A stretch of 38,560 nucleotides of DNA, taken from CAZRZN01 sp964604565. GTDB lineage: Bacteria > Pseudomonadota > Alphaproteobacteria > Rhodobacterales > Rhodobacteraceae. Shown here in pieces: positions 26,546-34,810 of this stretch (the first letter of the stretch is position 1; each line of letters opens with the position of its first letter). The position numbers and the translations under genes were made by a program. Where the stretch lies: the NCBI GenBank assembly GCA_964604565.1, contig CAZRZN010000012.1:1-38560 (forward strand), written 5' to 3'. Under the pieces are notes generated by a model that was not told the origin of the DNA, ran no database searches, and saw only the letters and a list, made by a program, of their open reading frames with translations.

Positions 26546-27844
26546 CTATTCGACGATGTCGGTGAATTCGTAATTCAGCTTCTTCATGACCTGTTCGTAG
26601 TTCCACAGAAGCTTGGACTGCTTGTTCGCGCCCATCCAGATTGAGGCCACGGCAAAACTGTATGCGTCCTGTTCCGGCAAGTCCGAAAGCTGTGAGTTCT
26701 TCGTGACATAGGAGTTGATGCGGGTGCCTGCGACCTGTTCCGCGGCCACCTCAAGCTCCGCCCGGGAGGGCGCGCGCGCCACCGTCGCATCGTTGAAGAA
26801 AACGCGGTAAAAGAATTCGGCCGCAACCTTTTCGGGGCCTTCGCCCTGCGGCATGTCGGGACGGCGACCAAGCCCGAGGTCGATCGTGACTTGCTGGTGG
26901 CTGACACCGTCGACCATCTCGAACAGGTCGCAATGCGACTGCGCGATGCGTGTGTTGATCTCCAGCAGCCAGATCTTGTTGGACACTTCGTCCCAGTAAT
27001 ATTCGATGTTGAAGCCCGCATTGTCATAGCCGATGTGGCGCATGATGGTGCGGGTGATCTCGCTCATGATATCCTGAACACGCTTCGGCAGCGTCGAGGG
27101 GTAGAGATAGTAGAAAAAGCTCAGGACCTGCGGGTAACGGATCGAATCCACGGTGCCGTAGGGCACCACCTCTCCGTTGTAGACGTAACCCTCCATGGTG
27201 CACTGCCGTCCGCCGATGACCTGCTCGGCCATGCAGTAATGGCCCTCGACCGCCTTGATGTCTTCCGGCAGGTCGGCTTGTTCCAGAATGTGATCGAAGG
27301 GTTCGCCGATGGACCGGATTTCGGCGCGCAGCTTTTCGGTCGCATAGTCGAAATCTTCGGGGCTATCGATGCGAAAGCCCAGCCGCGACCCCGAAGACTT
27401 GATCGGTTTGACGAAGAAGGGAAAGCGCAGGTCCGCCTCGCCGATCTTGGACAAGGCGTTGTCATCAAATGGATCGAAGGCGGTGAACTTCGGGATGTGA
27501 TCGGGGATCACCTCTTCCATCACCTTGCGCGACCAGTATTTATGCTCGCATTTCAGCAGGCTTTCCAGCGAGGCGTTCGGCGTGCCGTATTTCTCGCAGA
27601 GCAGCGGCAGCATGGTCGACACGGGAAAGTCGATATAGCCGACGATGGCGTCGATCGATCCGTCGAAGGCGTCAAGCTTGGCTTCGGCCTCCTTGAGCAT
27701 CGCGGGGATGTCGAAGTCCTGCGTGTCGGACACCTGTGCCGGTGTCAGAAGTTGGTGAAAGGTCACGTCTTCCACACCGCGCAGGCGCTTCAGTCTGGCG
27801 GCATTCATGTCGTTGAGGCCTACCACGAACACATTCTTGGTCAT
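26546..27844 (-). CDS. ATP-grasp ligase of unknown substrate, next to cyanophycin synthetase
   Basis: A 432-aa cytoplasmic enzyme of the ATP-grasp carboxylate-amine ligase type. The N-terminal Rossmann-like preATP domain is MTKNVFVVGLNDMN (1-14) through DAIVGYIDFP. The ATP-binding lysines are in RFPFFVKPIKSSGSRLG (140-156), the substrate loop region is MEGYVYNGEVVPYGTVDSI, and the metal ligands are in WLLEINTRIAQS (Glu295, Asn297). Such ligases join an amino group to an acyl phosphate, often making peptides. The start at 27844 has AAGGA upstream. It follows cphA by 85 bp on the same strand. I do not recognise a named family. Possible roles are making a cyanophycin primer, capping or modifying cyanophycin, or making another aspartate peptide; all are inference. 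Confidence 0.85.
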   Translation of the reverse strand: MTKNVFVVGLNDMNAARLKRLRGVEDVTFHQLLTPAQVSDTQDFDIPAMLKEAEAKLDAFDGSIDAIVGYIDFPVSTMLPLLCEKYGTPNASLESLLKCEHKYWSRKVMEEVIPDHIPKFTAFDPFDDNALSKIGEADLRFPFFVKPIKSSGSRLGFRIDSPEDFDYATEKLRAEIRSIGEPFDHILEQADLPEDIKAVEGHYCMAEQVIGGRQCTMEGYVYNGEVVPYGTVDSIRYPQVLSFFYYLYPSTLPKRVQDIMSEITRTIMRHIGYDNAGFNIEYYWDEVSNKIWLLEINTRIAQSHCDLFEMVDGVSHQQVTIDLGLGRRPDMPQGEGPEKVAAEFFYRVFFNDATVARAPSRAELEVAAEQVAGTRINSYVTKNSQLSDLPEQDAYSFAVASIWMGANKQSKLLWNYEQVMKKLNYEFTDIVE

Positions 27845-27929
27845 ATTCTTGTCCTTCCGGTCGGCGGACCGGGGCACCGGAATCCCCATGGAATCCGGCA
27901 GCCCCCTGCGCCGTTGTTTCGCGGCCTTG

Positions 27930-30578
27930 TCAGGCCTGGGCGAGTTCGGCCTGGGTCGGATAGGTCCGGCCCTTCAGGCGCTCTGTGGTGCCCTCGATAT
28001 CGTCGACGAGCAGCAGAAGAAAATCACCCGGCTTTGCCGTGCCGATGGCCTTTGCCACCGCATCCTGTTCGCTCATGATGGTTTCGACCTTTGACGCCGT
28101 GCCGGCGGATTCCGCGCCGTCATGGATCAGCTTGGCCGTTTCGCCGGTGGCCCGGCCGCGCGCGTCGGTCTCGTAGATATAGACCAGATCGCACATCTTC
28201 GACAGTTGTGCGCCAAGCGCCTGAAGATCCTCGTCCCTCCGATTGCCGGGGGCGGTGGCAACGGCGATCTTGCGCTGTGTTGCCAGACCGTTGACCAGCG
28301 GCTCCAGCGCCATCAGTGCCGGAACGTTGTGCCCGTAGTCGATCAGGCACTTGACCCCGTCCGCCTCGAAGTAATTCGTGCGGCCCGGCATCTGCGCCGG
28401 AGTGGGGTGGAAGGTCAGCAGCCCGGCGCGGATATCGTCGATCTCTATCCCGTGGGCAAAGGCCGCGGCGGCGGCGGCCATCGCATTCTGGACGTTGAAC
28501 CGCGCATGTCCTTCAAAGGCGATGGGCACGTCGTTGACCTCGACGATTTCGACGGTCACCTTGCCGCGCAGCATGACAATCTTGCCGTGCTTGACGGTGA
28601 ACACCATCCCGAGGCCGGCAAGATGATCGGCCAGCGCCGGGTTTTCCGGGTCCATGGTGAAATAGATGATTTCGCCGCGGGACCAATATGTTCCGTGCTC
28701 CATCACCAGTGGGTCATCGGCATTCAGGACGCAGTATCCGCCGTCCTCCTTGCGCTTTACCGCGTCCACGACGACGGTCTTGCAGCGGGCCAGTTCCTCC
28801 AGCGTGTGGATCTCCCGCTCGCCCAGATGGTCCGAGGCGATGTTGAGCAAGACACCGACATCCGCCTCGTCGAAGCCGAGGCCCCGGCGCATGATGCCGC
28901 CCCGCGCCACCTCCAGCACCGCGTGTTCGACGGTGGGTTCGCGCAGCACGGCATGCGCCGCCGCAGGGCCGGAATAATCGCCGCGCAGGATCACGTTGTT
29001 GTCGATCTCGACCGTGCCGGTGCAACCCATGCCGACCGAATTCCCGGCCTGCCGCAGAATATGCGTGGTCAGGCGCGTTGTCGTGGTCTTGCCGTTGGTG
29101 CCGGTGATCGCAGTGATCGGGATACGGCCATCGTCGGTCGGATCGGGGAACAGCATGTCGACCACATGTTGGCCGACCGGACGGGGTGTGCCGTGGGTGG
29201 GTGCCATGTGCATCCGGAAACCGGGACCTGCATTGACCTCCACCACACCGGCAGATTGCTGGTCCAGCGGCACGGACAGGTTTTCGGCCAGAAGGTCGAT
29301 GCCGATGATGTCGAGCCCGACAAGCCTGCCGATCCGTTCCATGGCGAATTTCACCTCGGGGTGGACTTCGTCGGTGAGATCGGCGGCGGTGCCCCCGGTC
29401 GAAATGTTCGCGGTTGATTTCAGAAAGGCGATCTGTCCCTCGGGCAGCACCGTGTCGAGTGTCAGGCCGGCTTGGTCCAGCATCCGTTCGGTTTGCACAT
29501 CGACATGGATCTGGGTCAGCAGGTTTTCATGCCCGACACCCCGGCGCGGGTCCGAATTCTCGATGTCGATCAACTGCTGGATCGTGTGCTTCGCATCGCC
29601 GACCACATGCGCCGGGCGCCGCCGCGCGGCAGCGACAAGCTTGCCGCCGATGACCAGCATCCTGTGATCCTCGCCGGTGATGTAGCTCTCGACGATGACG
29701 GCGCCGGAATCGTCCCGGACGCGGGCAAGCGCCGCGTCGAACCCGGCCTTCAGGTCCTCAACGCTGGCAATGTCGGTGGTCACGCCGCGCCCATGATTGC
29801 CGGACAGCGGTTTTGTGACGACCGGCCAGCCGATCCAGTCGGCGGCCTCTTGCGCTTCTTCGATGGAATAGCAGACCTGACCACGCGGCACCGGCACACC
29901 GGCGTCGTCAAGCACCTGCTTGGTCCATTCCTTGTCATCTGCGATGGAGTGGCCGATGATCCCGGAGGCATCGGTGACCGTCGCCTGAAAGCGTCGCTGC
30001 TTCACGCCATGACCCAGCTGGGTATAGCTGGTTCCCGCCGTCAGGTTGTAAAAGGGAATGTTGCGGGCCTTCGCGGCGTTCACGATGGATCCGGTCGACG
30101 GGCCCAGCGCATTCTCGTCGCGCACTTCCTTCAGATGCGCGATGATCGGGTTCAGATCGACGTCCTCACCATCATACAGCTTCTGGACGATATCGACCGC
30201 CGCCACCCCGGCGGCAAGGCCGCTGGCCTCGTCACGGTAGCGATAGACGACGTTGTATACGCCCTTTTCATAGCTGTCGACGGTCTTGCCGTAGCCAACC
30301 GAAAAGCCGATCAGGTTCTGCAATTCGATGGCCACATGCTCGACCATGTGACCCGCGTAGGTGCCGGCCGCGACCCGTTCCAGAAACCCGCCGGGGGTGC
30401 CGACGGAACAACGGTGGTCGTAAATCGTCGGCAGCAGCTTTTGCAGCTTGTCGCCGATCCCCGGCACCTTGTCGCTTGGACGATCCTCCAGTTCATCGAT
30501 GTCCAGCCGCATGTAGATGGCTTGATAGCGGCTGAAATAGTTGGGTCCGCGCAGAGCGCGGTTTTCAAGTATATGCAA
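27930..30578 (-). CDS. cphA: Cyanophycin synthetase
   Basis: CphA polymerises Asp and Arg with ATP into multi-L-arginyl-poly-L-aspartate, an insoluble cytoplasmic nitrogen reserve. The 882-aa protein begins MHILENRALRGPNYFS and has the N domain with AGHMVEHVAIELQNL (His77, Glu80, His81, the metallopeptidase-like site). An ATP-grasp domain follows with KPLSGNHGRGV (256-266) and VEVNAGPG (447-454), then a Mur-ligase-like domain with P-loop GTNGKTTTT (493-501), LEVARGGIMRRGLG and SDHLGE. Length matches CphA1. The start is a TTG at 30578, with GGAG 7 nt upstream, overlapping the end of cphB by 14 bp; the family N-terminus begins exactly there, so the upstream TTG at 30605 is not preferred. It is second in the cphB-cphA operon. 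Confidence 0.96.
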   Translation of the reverse strand: MHILENRALRGPNYFSRYQAIYMRLDIDELEDRPSDKVPGIGDKLQKLLPTIYDHRCSVGTPGGFLERVAAGTYAGHMVEHVAIELQNLIGFSVGYGKTVDSYEKGVYNVVYRYRDEASGLAAGVAAVDIVQKLYDGEDVDLNPIIAHLKEVRDENALGPSTGSIVNAAKARNIPFYNLTAGTSYTQLGHGVKQRRFQATVTDASGIIGHSIADDKEWTKQVLDDAGVPVPRGQVCYSIEEAQEAADWIGWPVVTKPLSGNHGRGVTTDIASVEDLKAGFDAALARVRDDSGAVIVESYITGEDHRMLVIGGKLVAAARRRPAHVVGDAKHTIQQLIDIENSDPRRGVGHENLLTQIHVDVQTERMLDQAGLTLDTVLPEGQIAFLKSTANISTGGTAADLTDEVHPEVKFAMERIGRLVGLDIIGIDLLAENLSVPLDQQSAGVVEVNAGPGFRMHMAPTHGTPRPVGQHVVDMLFPDPTDDGRIPITAITGTNGKTTTTRLTTHILRQAGNSVGMGCTGTVEIDNNVILRGDYSGPAAAHAVLREPTVEHAVLEVARGGIMRRGLGFDEADVGVLLNIASDHLGEREIHTLEELARCKTVVVDAVKRKEDGGYCVLNADDPLVMEHGTYWSRGEIIYFTMDPENPALADHLAGLGMVFTVKHGKIVMLRGKVTVEIVEVNDVPIAFEGHARFNVQNAMAAAAAAFAHGIEIDDIRAGLLTFHPTPAQMPGRTNYFEADGVKCLIDYGHNVPALMALEPLVNGLATQRKIAVATAPGNRRDEDLQALGAQLSKMCDLVYIYETDARGRATGETAKLIHDGAESAGTASKVETIMSEQDAVAKAIGTAKPGDFLLLLVDDIEGTTERLKGRTYPTQAELAQA

Positions 30579-31428
30579 TCTTATGCTCCAGGCTTGCGGC
30601 CCCAAGCTCCTCCGGAGTCAGGACCCGCCGGTCCGCCATGCTGTAAGCATCACCGTCAACCAGCGCGTGCATGATGACATTCTGGACGCTCACCGCCTCA
30701 CCGTCATCGAGATCGAACACATTCGACCCTGTTACCTGCGAACTGTCAATGACGAAGACATGACCCGGACCGAACGCCTGAATGATATCGCCGTCAAAAA
30801 GCACCGCGGCATCCTCGCCAAGGCCAAGACCAAGGCATTCGGGGTTAGTCGCGCCAGCCTCCATCAATCTGGAGAAACGTCCGCGTTCCAGAAAGTGCGT
30901 ATCGATGATCACGCGGTCCACGAGGCCGAAGCCCGCTGTCATTTTCAGCGCGCCCTTGCGCAGGGAATCCCCGGTCGCGGGGCCGCCGTAGACCATTGTC
31001 TGCGACTGACAGGCGGCGCCGGCGCTGGTCCCCGCCACCACGGCGCCCTCTGCGTGGCGCAGTCGGATCATCTCGATGGCGGGTGTCGCACCGAGGATGT
31101 TCGTCAGGCGCATCTGGTCGCCGCCGGAGATGAAGATCACGTCGGACCGCCGGATCATGTCGATGATCTCTGACGAAGAGGCGTCCTTGCGCTCGCGGAT
31201 GCGGACATCCAGCACCTCGTCGCATCCGATCGCGGAAAACGCCGTTTCATACCCCTCGAAGACCTCCTCGGGGATACTGCTTGCGGTTGTGATGACGCCG
31301 ACCACCGGCGTCTCCTTGCCCGACAGCAACAGCACGCGGCGCAGGACGTCCGCGCGCGAGGTCTTGTCTTCCGCTCCGCCGATGGCGACGAGAGGGCCTT
31401 TGGGTCTTACCTTGATGGGCATGTTCAT
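30565..31428 (-). CDS. cphB: Cyanophycinase
   Basis: CphB is an S51-type serine exopeptidase that cuts cyanophycin to beta-Asp-Arg dipeptides in the cytoplasm. The 287-aa protein has PLVAIGGAEDK (12-22), FISGGDQMRL (99-108), the nucleophile elbow VVAGTSAGAACQSQ (Ser135) and IDTHFLERGRFSRL with the conserved His region. Length and motifs are standard and no signal sequence is seen, so it is the intracellular form. The start at 31428 has GGAG 8 nt upstream; ATG at 31422 is an alternative. It is the first gene of the operon, overlaps cphA by 14 bp, and is divergent from the isoaspartyl peptidase gene. Confidence 0.96.
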   Translation of the reverse strand: MNMPIKVRPKGPLVAIGGAEDKTSRADVLRRVLLLSGKETPVVGVITTASSIPEEVFEGYETAFSAIGCDEVLDVRIRERKDASSSEIIDMIRRSDVIFISGGDQMRLTNILGATPAIEMIRLRHAEGAVVAGTSAGAACQSQTMVYGGPATGDSLRKGALKMTAGFGLVDRVIIDTHFLERGRFSRLMEAGATNPECLGLGLGEDAAVLFDGDIIQAFGPGHVFVIDSSQVTGSNVFDLDDGEAVSVQNVIMHALVDGDAYSMADRRVLTPEELGAASLEHKIAYT

Positions 31429-31443
31429 GTGCTATACTCCGTT

Positions 31444-31488
31444 CCCCTCAAAGGGGCTACATCTTGATTAAGAATGTATCACCAAGAC
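31444..31488 (-). promoter_or_regulatory. Candidate cphB-cphA promoter and dyad in the divergent region
   Basis: On the minus strand TTGGTG (31488-31483) and ATGTAG are spaced by 17 nt and may be -35/-10 boxes. An imperfect 21-bp dyad with TACAT and ATGTA arms (31458-31478) lies over the spacer and -10, the typical place for a repressor. Just downstream a CCCCT-CAA-AGGGG hairpin (31444-31456) would be in the cphB leader. The 191-bp region also serves iaaA in the other direction. All by inspection. Confidence 0.35.
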
Positions 31489-31619
31489 TGCGGACTTACA
31501 GGGGCCGACCGCCTGATTTGACGCCAAGATGCGCATGCGTCACATAAACGTCGGCAAACGGGGGTTTTGCGGGCAATCGCGGACAATCTCGTGACCGAAA
31601 GTGCAATCAGGAGGCGAAC

Positions 31620-32546
31620 ATGACTCGTGGATTCAGTCTGGCGATTCACGGCGGAGCCGGCGTTCTGCCACGCGACCGGATGACCCCCGCCCGCGAGGAA
31701 GCGTGCCATGCCGCGCTGGACCGTGTGCTTGCCGCGGGCGAAACGGTGCTGTCGCAGGATGGCACGGCGCTCGATGCCGTGACGGCGGCTGTCTGCGCGC
31801 TGGAGGACGAACCGTTGTTCAACGCGGGCAGGGGGGCAGTGTTCACGCATGACGGCCGGCAGGAAATGGACGCTTCCCTGATGGAGGGGGGCAACCGGAC
31901 AGCAGGCGCCGTGGCCGGTATATTCGGCCCGAAGAATCCCATTCTCGCCGCCCGTGCCGTCCTGGAACGGACGCCGCATGTCCTGATGATGGGCGAGGGC
32001 GCGCTGGAAGTTGCACGCTCGGCGGGGCTCGAATTCGCCGATCCGGAGTATTTTTTCACCCAGGAACGCTGGGACGCCTTGCAGGACACCCTCGCGATGG
32101 AGCGTGCGGGCACGCTTGACGACGATCCGTCACGCCGGCACGGCACGGTCGGGGCAGTGGCGCGCGACCGTCATGGCAATCTGGCGGCGGCGACCTCCAC
32201 CGGGGGCATGACGGCGAAGCGATCCGGTCGGGTGGGGGACAGTCCGGTCATCGGCGCGGGAACCTATGCCGACAACGCAACCTGTGCCGTGTCCGCCACC
32301 GGAGACGGAGAAGTCTTTCTGCGCCTTTGCGTGGCGCATGAAATTGCGGCCCGCATGCGGCTGGCCGGAACGCCCATGACCCGCGCCGCCGAAGAGGTGG
32401 TGATGTCAGAACTGACGGCCTTGGGTGGCTCCGGCGGGTTGATCGCCATTGATCACGGCGGGGCAATCTCGACCCCGTTCAACTGTGAGGGCATGTATCG
32501 GGGCTGGATCGTCGAAGCGGAGGGGCGGGAAACCGCGATCTATTGA
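31620..32546 (+). CDS. iaaA: Isoaspartyl peptidase / plant-type L-asparaginase (Ntn hydrolase)
   Basis: This 308-aa Ntn-hydrolase precursor self-cleaves before Thr176 in SRRHGTVGAVARDRHGN, giving alpha and beta chains. It hydrolyses isoaspartyl dipeptides and asparagine. Family blocks visible are LAIHGGAGVL (8-17), LFNAGRGAVFT (66-76), EMDASLMEG and TSTGGMTAKRSGRVGDSPVIGAG (191-213). The start at 31620 has a strong AGGAGG 7 nt upstream. It is divergent from cphB and convergent with doeB. In known cyanophycin catabolism an isoaspartyl peptidase of this type completes degradation by splitting beta-Asp-Arg into Asp and Arg, so its place beside cphB fits. A general role in isoaspartyl repair cannot be excluded. 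Confidence 0.92.
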   Translation: MTRGFSLAIHGGAGVLPRDRMTPAREEACHAALDRVLAAGETVLSQDGTALDAVTAAVCALEDEPLFNAGRGAVFTHDGRQEMDASLMEGGNRTAGAVAGIFGPKNPILAARAVLERTPHVLMMGEGALEVARSAGLEFADPEYFFTQERWDALQDTLAMERAGTLDDDPSRRHGTVGAVARDRHGNLAAATSTGGMTAKRSGRVGDSPVIGAGTYADNATCAVSATGDGEVFLRLCVAHEIAARMRLAGTPMTRAAEEVVMSELTALGGSGGLIAIDHGGAISTPFNCEGMYRGWIVEAEGRETAIY

Positions 32547-32615
32547 ACATACGTCTGGGCAGGAGGCGGCGATCCGTCGCCCGGTCTGTCGCCCTGTGCG
32601 TCCGCTACGGCCGCT

Positions 32616-33617
32616 TCATGCCACCGCGGCAACGACCGCAAGGCAATCGCCCGCCGCGATGAGGCCCGGAAAATGCCGTGCGGCCAGAATGCCGGTGCTT
32701 CGCGCGGCGATCGTCTGCGGAGGGACGCCCGTGCGCTCCGTCGACCAGAGTTGGGCAATCGTCTGACCCTCGCTGACCGTGTCGCCCAGATCCAGCAGGA
32801 ATTCCACCATCCCGCCGGTTTCGGCCAGATGAAAGCAGCCGGGGCCGGTCGTGTCGATCGACAGGCTGTTTTCGCGCTTGATCTCACCGGCGAGGATGCC
32901 CGCGTGTTTCAGCAGGTTTTCCGCCCCGCGCCGCGCGATCCGCGCCGATCTGGCGGTCGCGGAACCGCCGCCGCCCAATTCGGTCGAAACAAAGACCTTG
33001 CCCGCCTCTTCGGCGGCGGTGTCATACATGCCGACAGCATCGATTTCGCGCAGGAGCATCGAATAGGGCGCGTTGAACGCCTCCATCGCGGCGACGCAGG
33101 CCGCCTGCTGATCCGCGTCGTCCAGCACATGCGCCGCGGCAAAGGGGATGAAATCAAGCGTCTTTCCGCCGGAATGGAAATCCAGCACGACATTGGCCAT
33201 CGGCAGCAGCGTGTGCAGAAAGTAATCCGCGATCTTCTGCGTGGGAGAGCCGTCCGGAGAACCCGGGAAACAGCGGTTCATGTTCAGCCCGTCGAGCGGA
33301 GAGGTACGCCGACCCGCTGCAAAGGCAGGCATGTTCATGAACGGCACGATGATCACCCGGCCGTTGATGTCGGCGGGGTCAAGATCGTGCGCTAACCCCT
33401 GCAAGGCCAGCGGGCCTTCGTATTCGTCGCCATGGTTGCCGCCGCTCAGCAAGGCGGTCGGACCGCGGCCGTTGTGAAGGACGGTGATGGGAATCATGAT
33501 CGACCCCCAGGCGGAGTCCTCGCGGCTGCAGGGCAGCCGCAAGAACCCATGATGCGTGCCATCCCGATCAAAGGGCACTGTCGACGTGATCGGGTTGGCC
33601 GACGCGTATGGCGCCAC
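32616..33617 (-). CDS. doeB: N-alpha-acetyl-L-2,4-diaminobutyrate deacetylase DoeB (EutE)
   Basis: This 333-aa zinc enzyme of the succinylglutamate desuccinylase/aspartoacylase family removes acetate from N-alpha-acetyl-diaminobutyrate in ectoine breakdown. Zinc ligands are His62 and Glu65 in GGNHGDEYEG and His148 in VVLDFHSGG; DSAWGSIMIPITV and LDGLNMNRCFPG are also typical. I choose the GTG at 33617, 2 nt after the doeA stop, with AAGGA 6 nt upstream; an ATG at 33662 would add 15 residues and overlap doeA by 43 bp. It is the last gene of the ectoine operon here, ending 69 bp from the convergent iaaA stop. Its placement directly after doeA favours DoeB over other family members. Confidence 0.88.
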   Translation of the reverse strand: MAPYASANPITSTVPFDRDGTHHGFLRLPCSREDSAWGSIMIPITVLHNGRGPTALLSGGNHGDEYEGPLALQGLAHDLDPADINGRVIIVPFMNMPAFAAGRRTSPLDGLNMNRCFPGSPDGSPTQKIADYFLHTLLPMANVVLDFHSGGKTLDFIPFAAAHVLDDADQQAACVAAMEAFNAPYSMLLREIDAVGMYDTAAEEAGKVFVSTELGGGGSATARSARIARRGAENLLKHAGILAGEIKRENSLSIDTTGPGCFHLAETGGMVEFLLDLGDTVSEGQTIAQLWSTERTGVPPQTIAARSTGILAARHFPGLIAAGDCLAVVAAVA

Positions 33618-33619
33618 GA

Positions 33620-34807
33620 TCAGTCCTTGACCAGCATCTTGCGCGGGACGTTTGCCAGACATTCCGGGCCGTCCTCACCGATTGCAATGCTCTCGGTGAT
33701 CTCGAAGCCCATGCCCTCCATCCAGAGGCCGGTCATGAAGTGGAAGGTCATCCCGGGCTTCAGCACCGTCCGGTCCCCGGGGCGCAGGGAGCAGGTCCGC
33801 TCGCCCCAGTCGGGCGGATAGGACAGGCCGATCGGATAGCCGGTGCGGTTGTCCTTGACGATATTGTATTTCTGGAGAACCTCGAAAAAGGCGATGGCGA
33901 TATCCTCGCAGAGGTTACCCGCCTTGGCGGCCTCCAACCCGGCTTCCATCCCCTCAAGCACGGCCTTTTCCGCATCGAGGAACTGCTGGGTCGGCTTGCC
34001 CAGAAAGACGGTGCGCGACAGCGGGCAGTGATAGCGACGGAAACAGCCCGCGATCTCGAAAAATGTCCCCTCGCCGGTGACCATCTTCTTGTCGTCCCAG
34101 GTCAGGTGCGGGGCGGCGGCATCCGCGCCCGATGGCAGCAACGGCACGATGGCGGGATAGTCGCCACCATATCCCCATTCCTCGGAATAGCGCAGCGCGG
34201 CGTCGTAGATGTCGGCCACCAGATCACATTTCCGCATGCCGACCTCGACCTTGTCGGCGATGCGTTCGTGCATCCGCTCGACGATCTTGCCAGCCTTGCG
34301 CATCCGGTCCAGTTCGGCCGGAGATTTCGGGCCGCGGATCCAGTTCACGAGGTTGGTCACGTCGATCAGTTCATCCGGAAGACCCGCGCTGAGCGCCTGA
34401 AACCCCTTGGCTGAGAACCAGTAGTTGTCCATCTCCACGCCGATCTTGCCAGTGTGCCAGCCGCGTTCCGTCAGCTTGGCCGCCAGATAATCCATCGGGT
34501 GACGTTCGGACGATTGAACGAAGTAATCCGGGTAGCCGATCAGGTCAGGTTCATTCATCCAGACCGTGCGCAGCGCGCCCTGTGCGTCCTGTTCGCGTCC
34601 GAACCAGACCGGTTCGCCGGTCGGGCCGATGACGACAGCCTGATGGACGTAAAAGGACCAGCCGTCGTATCCGGTCAGCCAGGCCATGTTGGACGGATCG
34701 GAGGTGATCAGCGTGTCGATCCCCCTGCCTTCCATCGCCGCGCGGACGCGGGCGAGTCTGGATTCATATTCCGCATCTGAAAAGCGGAAGGTGTCGATAA
34801 TTGCCAT
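33620..34807 (-). CDS. doeA: Ectoine hydrolase DoeA (EutD)
   Basis: DoeA opens the ectoine ring to N-acetyl-diaminobutyrates in the cytoplasm. The 395-aa protein has the M24 (creatinase/aminopeptidase P) pita-bread fold: an N-terminal domain with ITSDPSNMAWLTGYDGWSF (35-53) and a C-terminal catalytic-type domain with GGDYPAIVPLLPSG, GTFFEIAGCFRRYHCPLSRTV and LKPGMTFHFMTGLW. Length agrees with known DoeA proteins. The start at 34807 lies 3 nt after the eutC stop, and doeB follows after 2 nt, so it is co-transcribed with both. The whole eutABC-doeAB context strongly supports ectoine hydrolase over a generic Xaa-Pro peptidase. Confidence 0.93.
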   Translation of the reverse strand: MAIIDTFRFSDAEYESRLARVRAAMEGRGIDTLITSDPSNMAWLTGYDGWSFYVHQAVVIGPTGEPVWFGREQDAQGALRTVWMNEPDLIGYPDYFVQSSERHPMDYLAAKLTERGWHTGKIGVEMDNYWFSAKGFQALSAGLPDELIDVTNLVNWIRGPKSPAELDRMRKAGKIVERMHERIADKVEVGMRKCDLVADIYDAALRYSEEWGYGGDYPAIVPLLPSGADAAAPHLTWDDKKMVTGEGTFFEIAGCFRRYHCPLSRTVFLGKPTQQFLDAEKAVLEGMEAGLEAAKAGNLCEDIAIAFFEVLQKYNIVKDNRTGYPIGLSYPPDWGERTCSLRPGDRTVLKPGMTFHFMTGLWMEGMGFEITESIAIGEDGPECLANVPRKMLVKD

Positions 34808-34810
34808 GTG

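Noticed and set aside
28122..30674. Long plus-strand ORFs of 431 and 400 aa
   Set aside because: Antisense shadows of cphA, rich in His, Gly and Asp, with no family resemblance.
32616..33617. Reading the DoeB gene as a cyanophycin-related aspartoacylase or dipeptide hydrolase because iaaA is nearby
   Set aside because: It is 2 nt behind doeA in a complete ectoine gene order and has the DoeB-like N-terminus; the deacetylase call is better supported.
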